Shown: positions 56,567-64,000 of the stretch, piece after piece
How positions within the stretch are numbered: the stretch's first letter is position 1
How the letters are laid out: every line of letters starts with the position of its first letter
DNA from: Photobacterium sanguinicancri
Lineage (GTDB): Bacteria; Pseudomonadota; Gammaproteobacteria; Enterobacterales; Vibrionaceae
Assembly: GCF_024346675.1 (NCBI RefSeq)
Contig: NZ_AP024850.1
Span: 2,232,001 to 2,296,000, forward strand
DNA length: 64,000 nt
Direction of reading: 5' to 3'
Position numbers and translations under genes: made by a program
Notes under the pieces: generated by a model
What the model was told of the DNA's origin: nothing
What the model saw: only the letters and a program-made list of their open reading frames with translations
Databases searched by the model: none

Positions 56567-58266
56567 ATGTCTGATCGCGTTGAGTTTAAGTGGGATGCTC
56601 CGTTAGAAATTACAGATAAGCAGAATGGAGATAAACTCCTTGAAGCTTTTCCTGAAGACAAACTTGATCGTGTTAAGTATGCAAACTTCCTTACTCGATT
56701 TTTAGCTGCTCAAGGCTATGACACAGAAAATCAAGAAAAGCATAACTACGTATTAAACCTCAATTCCGAATGGGGTTCAGTAAGACATACTTCCTTCGTC
56801 GCTGGGCTGAAGACCTCAAAAAACACTACCCTGCTGTCTACGTTGATGCTTGGAAACAAGACTACTCTGACGATCCGCTCATGACTGTGATCTCTTCAAT
56901 GATTAAGCAGTTGAGAGAACAGGCTGGTAAAGACGCAGATAAGGCTGTCTTTAAAGCTCCCCGTAAATTAGTTGGTTTATTAAAGGCTGCAGCTCCAAGT
57001 GTGGTTGGCGGGCTAACAAAGCGTTACCTCGGTATTGACCCTGTAGCAATTATGAATGCCGCTGATGACGGAGAAGTTGGCGAGGTGCTTGATGAAAATG
57101 GAGAGCCTCTTAAAGATGAAAACGGAAAGCCTATCGACATGGGAGCTGCTGCATCTAAGATGGTTAAACATTTGATTGATGAGCATGATGCGAAGGCTTC
57201 TACAATAGAAAGTTTAAAGAAGAATGTTGAGCAATGGGTTGAAGCTGTTGTTGGCAAAGATCAAGAGAAGAAAGAAGACGAACTTAAACGTACATATCCT
57301 GCCTTTGTCTTTATTGATGAGTTAGACCGTTGTAGACCAAGTTATGCTGTAGAAATGCTTGAGACGATTAAGCACATCTTCGATATTCCCGGTGTTGTCT
57401 TTGTCGTGGCTACGGATACTGAGCAATTGCAACACGCAGTTAAGGCAATCTATGGTGATGGTTTTGAGGCCAGAGTGTACTTAGGTCGTTTTTTTAATAG
57501 CCGCTATACATTGAAAGAGTCCACTTTTAAGAATTTACTTCCAGTTCACTGTGATATTAGTCGATTGACACCGAGTGCTCTTGAGTCTCGAGGTATTGTT
57601 TATTGGCCGAAGGTTGAAAATGATGATGACGCAATTAGTAATATCACAAATATTTACGAAGGTTTTAGTCTATCGGCAAGACAAGCAATACAGATAACTG
57701 AAAGGTTGATTATAACATTAGGGAGCTTTGTTAAAGGTGAGTATGTCAACATTTGTTATTTGTGCGTACTTTTATGTATAAGAGAAAAGGACGTTTCCGT
57801 TTTTTCTGGCATCATAAAGAAAGACCTTCCAGATAATAACCATCATCTAGATCAAAATTATCAATCGTTGATGTCGCTACTTGATAACAAAAGACAAATA
57901 AGCTTTTATGTGGAGCCTAAAGAATTGATTCAGGATTTTAGCTCTCACTGCCGAGTATCAAACAATAATCGAAGCATAAATCGCTATCAAGATGCGAAAT
58001 ATGACATTTCCATTATGGCGTTTTTACGCCAAGTACATGGTCACTATATCTGTGGGAAATCTAAAAACCTTGAACAATCCGTAAAGGCTTTATACGACGA
58101 ACAGGAAAGAAACTCTGGGAACATTGGCGCAAATAAAGCTAGTCATTGGGCTAATGTATCATGCGGCTTGGAAAATGAAGAATACAAACACACAACATAC
58201 CTATATAAAGACCTCGTAGAACTAGCTTCAGCAATCGACTGGATAGACGGTGAAGACGAAGCATAA
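56567..58266 (+). pseudogene. KAP-family P-loop ATPase, frameshifted in Walker A
   Basis: Two overlapping frames (56567-56884 and 56770-58266) read as one ~567-residue KAP NTPase if one G is restored near 56780. The first frame ends ...LNSEWGS and the second resumes KTYFLRRWAEDLKK, so the intact motif would have been WGSGKTYFLRRW. Walker B is FVFIDELDRCRPSYAVEMLE, the canonical KAP form. KAP ATPases include the phage-exclusion protein PifA, and many sit in accessory loci; a defence role here is inference only. Start: ATG 56567 with GAGGT upstream. As sequenced, no full ATPase can be made. A sequencing error is an alternative. Confidence 0.85.
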
Positions 58267-58510
58267 ACCAAAGCTGATTCTGATCGCAGCACTAAGCCTC
58301 CTCAATAGCTTATCTCTTAGTGCTGCTAACACATATCAAGATATAACCATCCCTGCGAAGGCCGTTGTCTCAATCTATGACGGAGATAGCTTTTGCATAG
58401 ACATACCAGACAACCTAAAGCTTATCGGCCGGAATGTACCCGTGCGAGTATTGGGAATAGACACGCCAGAGTGCAAGGTAAGTTGTCAGGGATGTGTCTT
58501 TGGGCAATGA
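58250..58510 (+). pseudogene. Truncated secreted thermonuclease-like protein (SNase fold)
   Basis: An 86-residue fragment with a signal peptide (LILIAALSLLNSLSLSAAN) and the start of a staphylococcal-nuclease fold: VSIYDGDSFCIDIPDN followed by VRVLGIDTPE, which carries the first catalytic Asp/Arg region. Complete family members need about 60-80 more residues, including the second Arg and Glu, and these are missing: the frame stops after a short unrelated tail. No other nearby frame continues the domain. The GTG start lies within the end of the KAP gene, so the two were probably one operon. Confidence 0.65.
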
Positions 58511-58590
58511 ACTTTACGTCTTAGCCTTGCGCGGTCTTATGACGGTGGAAAGAGAGCCAGTAGTCATAGCTCTCTTATCGAACCTTCGTA

Positions 58591-58989
58591 TTATTCTCTG
58601 CTACCAGTGAAGCGATAGACCCTTTTGACAACTTTTCGTCCTTGGCCTCCAAGAGACATTGAAGCCGACACCCCATCGGTATTGGCGCTAAGACCACCCT
58701 TACCTTCACCTTCGTAATATTCCTCAATCTCGACTTCGACCGCATTCTCTATGCGGTGTGCAATTGCGAGTTCTTGAGCTACTTGGGCTTGCATCTTGGC
58801 CATGTGGAGGGAGATTTCTTGGCGTTTAGCTTCCTCTTCTAGTGTCGATATCTCACCGCTAGTTGAAGCTTTTTCTATACCTAATGCGGCCTCTAAAAGA
58901 ACGCCAGCTACAGGACTAATGAGTGGTGTTGTTTTCATAAGAACATCTAAGGTCTTTTCTTTGAACTGACTATTTGTTGAAGAAACCAT
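58591..58989 (-). CDS. Uncharacterised protein with hydrophobic N-region and coiled coil
   Basis: A ~132-residue protein read toward the KAP-nuclease pair. A hydrophobic patch (LISPVAGVLLEAALG, about residues 23-37) is followed by a likely coiled coil (STLEEEAKRQEISLHMAKMQAQVAQE, about 50-75). An acidic EIEEYYEGEGKGG linker comes next, then a glycine/serine-rich and basic tail. I prefer the ATG at 58989 over the GTG at 58998. No family is recognised. Convergent position suggests it may belong to the same accessory cassette. Confidence 0.65.
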   Translation of the reverse strand: MVSSTNSQFKEKTLDVLMKTTPLISPVAGVLLEAALGIEKASTSGEISTLEEEAKRQEISLHMAKMQAQVAQELAIAHRIENAVEVEIEEYYEGEGKGGLSANTDGVSASMSLGGQGRKVVKRVYRFTGSRE

Positions 58990-59110
58990 GTTTATCACGC
59001 TAATTAGAATTTAATTAGGCTGACTATACCAAAACAAACGGAATCTAAACCGTGATGTTTGTCCTGTCGATAATCATTAGTCTGCCCCTTTGTTCATTGT
59101 TATAACAGGT

Positions 59111-59145
59111 ATAAAAAAGCGTTCGCTATAAATAACGAACGCTTT
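59111..59145 (-). terminator. Terminator after the DUF1566/MauG operon
   Basis: A 10-bp perfect stem (AAAGCGTTCG/CGAACGCTTT), followed on the minus strand by a T-run, 48 bases past the stop codon. Confidence 0.9.
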
Positions 59146-59192
59146 CCATTCTAACGTTACATCAAGCTACACGAGCAAAATCAACTCACGGC

Positions 59193-61862
59193 TTATTGCC
59201 CGAGTTCCGTTTTGGTTGCTGAGCCCAAAGGTGATTCGGCGGTAATAGCTACTAAAAATGCTTTCAAGGCTTCGGCTTCTTGATAGGTTAAATTTAATGG
59301 CCTGATCTTCTCTGATAGCTTGGGATAATTTGGATCGTATTTACTCCATCCAAAAGCGGCGTTACTTGCCATACCTTCTGAATACATCGAAATGACACCA
59401 TCAATAGTATCCACTAAACCATTATGAAACCACGGGCCATGATTCATTACATCACGCAGTGAAGGGGTTTTAAATAGCCCTACATCATGGCTATTGCCGC
59501 TTACATTGTATTTACCTAAGTCTTCATAAAATGCTTTGTAATAGGTTAAACCAACATTTTCAAACTTATGATTGGTAAATTCAGACCCCATATGACAATT
59601 GGCACAACGTCCATTTCGGCGATAAATATCTAACCCCCACAACGCTTGGTCAGACAAGGCATCTGTTTTGCCTAACTCAGCCTCTTTGACAAAACGATCA
59701 AACTGACTCGGTTTGCTAATAATCGTTCGCTGAAAAGTTGCTAATGCCATAGCTAGTTGCTCTTGAGTGATCGCTCCTTCACCAAATACATCATCAAACT
59801 GTTTCGGGTAATTTGGATGGGCGTTTAATTTCATCACCAAGTTGGGTAACGTTTCTGCCATTTCTAATGGATCTTGAATCGGCATCAACGCCTGTTGCTC
59901 CAATGTTGCAGCTCGTCCATCCCAGAACAATTGAGGTAAAAATGCGCTGTTAACTATGGTTGGTGCATTGCGCTTGCCACGCTGGCGATCATGACCAATA
60001 GAGACTTCTCTACCATCCCCCCACCCTTTTTTCGGTTCATGGCAACTTGCGCAGGCGACATCCTGAGCCTGAGAAAGAAACGGGTCGAAAAATAGCTTTT
60101 TCCCTAATGCCACTTTCTTTTCATCATAAGGATTATGATTTGGGAAAACAGGATGAGGCATAGTGCCAAGTTCTTGATAACCACCAATATCATCCACAAA
60201 AGGAGCGGGCCAATGATAAGAGTGAGTCGCATAAGCTTGTCTCAAGCGAGTAATATCAGGCTTAGTATGATTCCTAACTGAACGCGGGTCCTCTGTTGCG
60301 CGAGGCTCAAACTCACTCGCAATCAGTAGTAGCTTAGCTGTTTGCGTTGCTTGATTCTGAGCTAACAAAGGTGAAGGTTGCAGCGTTGCTGCCAATGGCA
60401 ATGTTATCGTGCCGTATCCAGTTTCAGCTTTCGCTGACGTTGCACTAGGTAATGACGCTGTAACCCAGTAATCTCCAGCAGTTGGCGAGTTTAATGACGT
60501 TGAATACAACAATTGGTACTCACCCCCACTCACTTGCTGATGCATTAATAATGCAAGTTCATCAGCAGTGGGTAAGCGCCAATCACTACGGCCACACTGC
60601 TTTGAGCTATTAATCACTTGCAACGCCGCTTCTATCGAGCATTCAGTTTGACCACAGTTGGTCACACTAGAATCACTCGCGTAATCGCGTGAAGTGCTTG
60701 TCGCATCACTGCTATTTGGCGTTAGCCAATATACATATGAGAAACGCTTATCACGCAAGTACAAGTTGTCACGAACCAAACCTCGCATATCATCAAGACA
60801 ACGCCATGGTGAATCCTGATAATTATCCTGCTGACGATTACGTGCGAGTGGTTGCCCGGCATTATCTAATCGAATAAAGCTGGTCTCTTCCGCTTGCGGC
60901 TTTATCTGTTGATTGGGTAACGATGTATCACGGTAGTTACCACTCACCAACATAACAGAAGCAGGCTTGCGCTTATTCTGGCTCAACGATTTCTTGCGGT
61001 TGGCACCAAAGCTATAACGATAAGCAATATTTTCTGCTTGCTGCGCACTGGCATCATTTTGAAGCCAGTAAGTTTCAAAGCCAACATGTGGAAAGAAGAA
61101 TGGATCAATCGCTGCCTGATTATTATCCAAGGCAAAATCTTGTTCGCTGGTCAAATTTTGCATTTCATAAGCATACGGTAAACGCCAATCTGTTTTACCA
61201 CACCATTGCTGTTGGTTGGCATAATCAATGAGGTTATTGGTTGTACATGCTTTACCACTCAAGGTATTTGAGAGCGAACAATCAGCAGAAAAACCAGGTA
61301 ATGTCGCTTCCCAGTTTTGCCACGAGAATGTCTCAGTATTAGGGTGAATAGCCGTTAGCCAAGTGACACCATGATGCGTTTCTGCATCTGATACGCATTG
61401 CCATACCTTTTCCGCCGCTTGATCGTTAACTGCTACAACAGAAAAACGGGGGGTTGGTTTATTTACACGGATCATCCAGCCAATGGTTTCTGCCGACGGA
61501 CCATCAATAAGCTCTAGCTTAAATTGATCTGCACCTGATAGTGCTAACGGTGCTTGATAAATAACGAGTCCATTAGCAACACTCACATTTCCCAGCGTTG
61601 CGGGCTGAATAACACGTAATTTTTGCCCGGCCTTCAACTTATACTGATAAGAAAAAGTATCACCTTGCGTTACTTGATGCTTAACAGACTTCTTTCCTTT
61701 ATCTGGCTGAGTTGGATCTGGCGTATCAGGTTTCGTCGTATCGGGTTTAGAGCCTGTCGATGATGTCGTGTTACCCGCTGAATTATCAGAACCATTACAG
61801 CCTGCTAGCAACAAAAGCGCTGTTAACGAAACAGCGCCAATAAAGGTAATTGAACGACTCAT
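59193..61862 (-). CDS. Lipoprotein with two DUF1566-like domains fused to a di-heme cytochrome c peroxidase/MauG domain
   Basis: An 889-residue exported lipoprotein (lipobox LLLAGC, Cys21) with a Pro/Thr/Asp-rich linker (PDTTKPDTPDPTQPDKG). Two Lcl/DUF1566-type domains follow, each ending in the signature CGKTDWRLP (about 223) or CGRSDWRLP (about 423). The C-terminal third is a MauG/CCP fold with two c-type heme sites, CASCH (about residue 601) and CANCH (about 752), plus GKKLFFDPFLS and NAPTIVNSAFLPQLFWDGR. It would act in the periplasm, reducing peroxide or oxidising a protein substrate. It overlaps the upstream lipoprotein gene by four bases (ATGA). Confidence 0.9.
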   Translation of the reverse strand: MSRSITFIGAVSLTALLLLAGCNGSDNSAGNTTSSTGSKPDTTKPDTPDPTQPDKGKKSVKHQVTQGDTFSYQYKLKAGQKLRVIQPATLGNVSVANGLVIYQAPLALSGADQFKLELIDGPSAETIGWMIRVNKPTPRFSVVAVNDQAAEKVWQCVSDAETHHGVTWLTAIHPNTETFSWQNWEATLPGFSADCSLSNTLSGKACTTNNLIDYANQQQWCGKTDWRLPYAYEMQNLTSEQDFALDNNQAAIDPFFFPHVGFETYWLQNDASAQQAENIAYRYSFGANRKKSLSQNKRKPASVMLVSGNYRDTSLPNQQIKPQAEETSFIRLDNAGQPLARNRQQDNYQDSPWRCLDDMRGLVRDNLYLRDKRFSYVYWLTPNSSDATSTSRDYASDSSVTNCGQTECSIEAALQVINSSKQCGRSDWRLPTADELALLMHQQVSGGEYQLLYSTSLNSPTAGDYWVTASLPSATSAKAETGYGTITLPLAATLQPSPLLAQNQATQTAKLLLIASEFEPRATEDPRSVRNHTKPDITRLRQAYATHSYHWPAPFVDDIGGYQELGTMPHPVFPNHNPYDEKKVALGKKLFFDPFLSQAQDVACASCHEPKKGWGDGREVSIGHDRQRGKRNAPTIVNSAFLPQLFWDGRAATLEQQALMPIQDPLEMAETLPNLVMKLNAHPNYPKQFDDVFGEGAITQEQLAMALATFQRTIISKPSQFDRFVKEAELGKTDALSDQALWGLDIYRRNGRCANCHMGSEFTNHKFENVGLTYYKAFYEDLGKYNVSGNSHDVGLFKTPSLRDVMNHGPWFHNGLVDTIDGVISMYSEGMASNAAFGWSKYDPNYPKLSEKIRPLNLTYQEAEALKAFLVAITAESPLGSATKTELGQ

Positions 61863-63601
61863 TTCTGTTTTACCGATGTCGAAATAAGACGTACACGGAA
61901 GCGTTCTGAGTGTAATTTGCCACTACTTTCAGACCATTCATTTTGGAACGCAACAGCCATATTTTTGTTTTTTGGATCGGCATAAAACTCAGTCGCCGTC
62001 CAGTAATAGCTGTCGAACCCTACTACTGTGTCATTTAAGATGCTCTTGGTATAACCCGCACGGTAGGACATATCTTCCATTCCGTACGCCAAGCTATCAA
62101 TTAGAAGTGATTTAAGTTCAGATTCAGATGGCAGGCGCCAATCATTACGACCACATAAGGTTTGTGTATTAACGGTTTTAGCATAGGCTTGCGCTTGCGC
62201 TAATGTCATCAAAGGTGCTGCGCTATCAATACGCTGCCATAAGATGTCAGTATTCGGCACCACAGTTTTGAAGAAGTTATCAGTAGAACACGCCCATTTA
62301 GAGGCGTCTTGGTCACGTAGTGGCTGACCCGCTACACCATTCTTGATAAAACGCTTTTTCCACTCATTATCTTCATCACCGGCTTTATTAACTTCAGATT
62401 TTAACGGCGCTGTTATTTCACCCGTCGAGTTATCCGATTCATCAGGTATAACCGCCCCACTCACTAACATTGCAAATCGAGGCTCATTGGTTGAACGAGG
62501 TGACATTTTTTCGTATGCGAAGTCGCTGCCCATCCACATCACTAGCGCATCACCAACAGTTTTATTCGAGCCTTGCCAATCACCATCAGGACCTTCATGA
62601 CCATTTAAATAAATGGTAAAGTGATTGGTCCAATAAGCTTCATCATAATTCGCATCAAGGTAGGGGAAGAAGAAACGATCAATCGGTGATTGGCGCTTTT
62701 CTTCGTTCAACATCTCTGTTGTTAATACAGTCTTCCATTCATTACGTGTCGGCATTCGCCAATCTGTTTTGCCACATAACTTTTGTGCATTTGCTATTTC
62801 CGCTAAATTATCGGTATTACAATCTTTATCAAGCGCACAACTTGCCGACATGTAGTCACGGTGATGTTGTGTTCTCTCCCCCCAGTAATAAGTTGAATCA
62901 AATGCAAAGTCACCATTTGCTTGCAAGACCTGCCAAGTTAAATCTGAACTTGCATCGGTTACACATGACCAATCACTTTTGTCGCGCGTAAGTACTTGCA
63001 GATCAGAAGCTAACGCACCACCTGCTGCATCTAACTTGGTAAAACGAGGAACAATCGTATTCTCATCTTTTTGGAACAAGGGCAATGTATACCCTAAGAC
63101 TTGATACGGCTTATCACCCACTTGGTAATTTATTTTAAAATGATAATTCTGCTCAGAAGCCAAACGTGAATGTATTACCGAGCTTTTTGGATCGCTAGAA
63201 TTAACATTGCGAGCTTCAGGTGAATCTATAATCGCTTTTGCTTGCTGAGCTGACTTATTAACCTTGCTACTACTCGTAAGCTCAAACACCATTTCACCAG
63301 AGGCTTGATCAATATAAGCTCGACCAAAATTAGTTTTAATATTTGTCACATTCGCCGCTGTTAATGCTGAAATCCCCGGCGCGTCGAAGGTCACGCGGTT
63401 AATCGCGATTGATTTAACTTGATCGGCAGTGAGCTCTGTTATCTGCTCTTTATCATTTGTATCAGGTTGAGTGGGCTGTACGGGTTTAGTCGGTTGTGAC
63501 GGAATTGAAGGCTGTTGGGTAACGGGTGTTTTGTTATCACTGTGGTTACACCCTGACAGTAAAGTCGCAGCAATAAATACTAATGGTTGGCTGATTTTCA
63601 T
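61859..63601 (-). CDS. Lipoprotein with two DUF1566-like domains
   Basis: A 580-residue exported lipoprotein (lipobox LLSGC, Cys18) with a Pro/Gln/Thr-rich linker. An N-terminal beta-rich region of about 170 residues precedes two DUF1566-type domains, recognised by CGKTDWRMPTRNEW (about residue 283) and CGRNDWRLPSESEL (about 485), each preceded by a paired-cysteine, Trp-rich segment. It lacks the heme domain of the downstream partner but is clearly its paralogue. The two are translationally coupled and share a Fur-like box upstream, suggesting a joint iron-responsive surface function. Role unknown. Confidence 0.85.
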   Translation of the reverse strand: MKISQPLVFIAATLLSGCNHSDNKTPVTQQPSIPSQPTKPVQPTQPDTNDKEQITELTADQVKSIAINRVTFDAPGISALTAANVTNIKTNFGRAYIDQASGEMVFELTSSSKVNKSAQQAKAIIDSPEARNVNSSDPKSSVIHSRLASEQNYHFKINYQVGDKPYQVLGYTLPLFQKDENTIVPRFTKLDAAGGALASDLQVLTRDKSDWSCVTDASSDLTWQVLQANGDFAFDSTYYWGERTQHHRDYMSASCALDKDCNTDNLAEIANAQKLCGKTDWRMPTRNEWKTVLTTEMLNEEKRQSPIDRFFFPYLDANYDEAYWTNHFTIYLNGHEGPDGDWQGSNKTVGDALVMWMGSDFAYEKMSPRSTNEPRFAMLVSGAVIPDESDNSTGEITAPLKSEVNKAGDEDNEWKKRFIKNGVAGQPLRDQDASKWACSTDNFFKTVVPNTDILWQRIDSAAPLMTLAQAQAYAKTVNTQTLCGRNDWRLPSESELKSLLIDSLAYGMEDMSYRAGYTKSILNDTVVGFDSYYWTATEFYADPKNKNMAVAFQNEWSESSGKLHSERFRVRLISTSVKQK

Positions 63602-63860
63602 ATTATAGTTCTATTGTTTTTTGTTGAGCGGCGCAGAGTATACTCAAGAAAAACCAATTGCAAATAGAAATCAATATCATTCGCTATTAGATCACAATAA
63701 TAAAGCACCGTCCTAATATTGATTTAGTAAATAGGAAGCCAAGCAGCACACAGTGTCAATAGTACCGAAAAGATGGGAAATGGAGAGTCTTCATAATGCT
63801 ATTGCTAGCGATTGGGGATAGTGGCTTTGGTACAAATCCCCTCTAAGCCAAACGCATACG
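63602..63860. other. Upstream region of the DUF1566/MauG operon
   Basis: About 260 bases without a gene. A Fur-like site (listed separately) lies 65-83 bases upstream of the start codon. Nothing else is recognisable. Confidence 0.5.
63666..63684. promoter_or_regulatory. Fur-like box upstream of the DUF1566/MauG operon
   Basis: On the minus strand GCGAATGATATTGATTTCT matches the 19-base Fur consensus in 12 positions, including the AATGATA core. It lies in the promoter region of the lipoprotein operon, so iron-dependent repression is plausible. Confidence 0.5.
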
Positions 63861-63890
63861 AAAAAGCCCAGCATTTCTGCTGGGCTTTTT
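63861..63890. terminator. Bidirectional terminator next to the tRNA-Ser remnant
   Basis: A perfect 13-bp inverted repeat (AAAAAGCCCAGCA/TGCTGGGCTTTTT) around TTTC. It resembles in layout the terminator downstream of the Gly-Leu-Cys array, where the tRNA 3' end also follows about six bases away. Confidence 0.92.
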
Positions 63891-63896
63891 CTAATA

Positions 63897-63916
63897 TGGC
63901 GGAGAGATAGGGATTT
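63897..63916 (-). pseudogene. 3' tip of a tRNA-Ser, body missing
   Basis: On the minus strand AAATCCCTATCTCTCCGCCA is the T-arm/acceptor end of a tRNA-Ser with CCA. The expected T-loop (GGTTC) and the rest of the tRNA are absent. Instead a GC-rich sequence with several UUCG-type mini-hairpins (GCCCTTCGGGC, GCCTTCGGC) runs to the window end. It may be a recombination or attachment-site scar, or the start of another repeat. Cut by the window edge. Confidence 0.55.
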
Positions 63917-64000
63917 ACTGCTCGCAAGCTCGCGCCCTTCGGGCTATTGCCTTTTCGCGCCTTCGGCACGGGCAATGTGCTTTCGCTTCGCTCAGGTGAA

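Noticed and set aside
56770..56884. Programmed ribosomal frameshift to make the KAP ATPase
   Set aside because: A -1 slip would give WGSSKT, without the essential glycine before the lysine, and there is no slippery heptamer plus structure. A simple deletion or sequencing error fits better.

Overview
The window looks like chromosomal DNA from a marine gammaproteobacterium of the Vibrionaceae, most likely Photobacterium or a close relative. The evidence is the uvrY-uvrC-pgsA order, the norspermidine route (fused diaminobutyrate aminotransferase/decarboxylase, carboxynorspermidine dehydrogenase and decarboxylase), Gly-Leu-Cys tRNA sets, an M9 collagenase and a moderate GC content. The genus is inferred; no database was consulted.

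Layout. 1-3.5 kb: minus-strand anaerobic cobalamin genes (cbiD-cbiC-cbiET, the last cut by the window edge) behind a B12 riboswitch. 3.5-9.2 kb: a histidine phosphatase, an operon of three uncharacterised lipoproteins, an aromatic amino acid permease preceded by a CRP-type site and small upstream ORFs, and a small unknown gene. 9.2-12.1 kb: sulfur handling, with two YeeE/YedE half-transporters divergent from a CoA-disulfide reductase/rhodanese fusion, separated by two palindromes. 12.2-17.7 kb: a wax ester synthase/DGAT-like acyltransferase, a large CoA-transferase, a small Cys-rich protein and a transglutaminase-like protein. 18-23.5 kb: an orphan PTS IIC-type protein, then a sugar ABC transporter with a GH4 glycosidase. 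23.6-28.8 kb: a secreted collagenase, an HTH regulator and a secreted metzincin-like protease, in AT-rich surroundings.

28.8-35.7 kb: three nearly identical Gly-Leu-Cys tRNA units, then nirB-nirD-nirC-cobA (nitrite reduction and siroheme supply), then a fourth tRNA-Cys. 35.8-42.2 kb: a small lipoprotein and the norspermidine genes, with a duplicated 104-bp repeat between nspC and the dehydrogenase. 42.8-45.9 kb: pgsA, uvrC and uvrY. 46.7-49.8 kb: an ECF-type transporter (S, double ATPase, T) downstream of a MetJ-like operator. 49.9-56.4 kb: EamA exporter and divergent MocR regulator, class III alcohol dehydrogenase, NDH-2-like flavoprotein, and a dicarboxylate/amino acid symporter.

56.5-59 kb is the most accessory-looking part: a KAP-family P-loop ATPase broken by a one-base deletion inside its Walker A motif, a truncated secreted nuclease overlapping its end, and a convergent small protein of unknown function. 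59.2-63.6 kb holds two overlapping lipoprotein genes with repeated DUF1566-like domains. One is fused to a di-heme MauG/cytochrome c peroxidase domain, and a Fur-like box lies upstream. The window ends in a terminator and the 3' tip of a tRNA-Ser whose body is missing.

Best candidates for undescribed biology are the DUF1566/MauG pair, the decayed KAP-nuclease cassette, the permease leader region and the three-lipoprotein operon.
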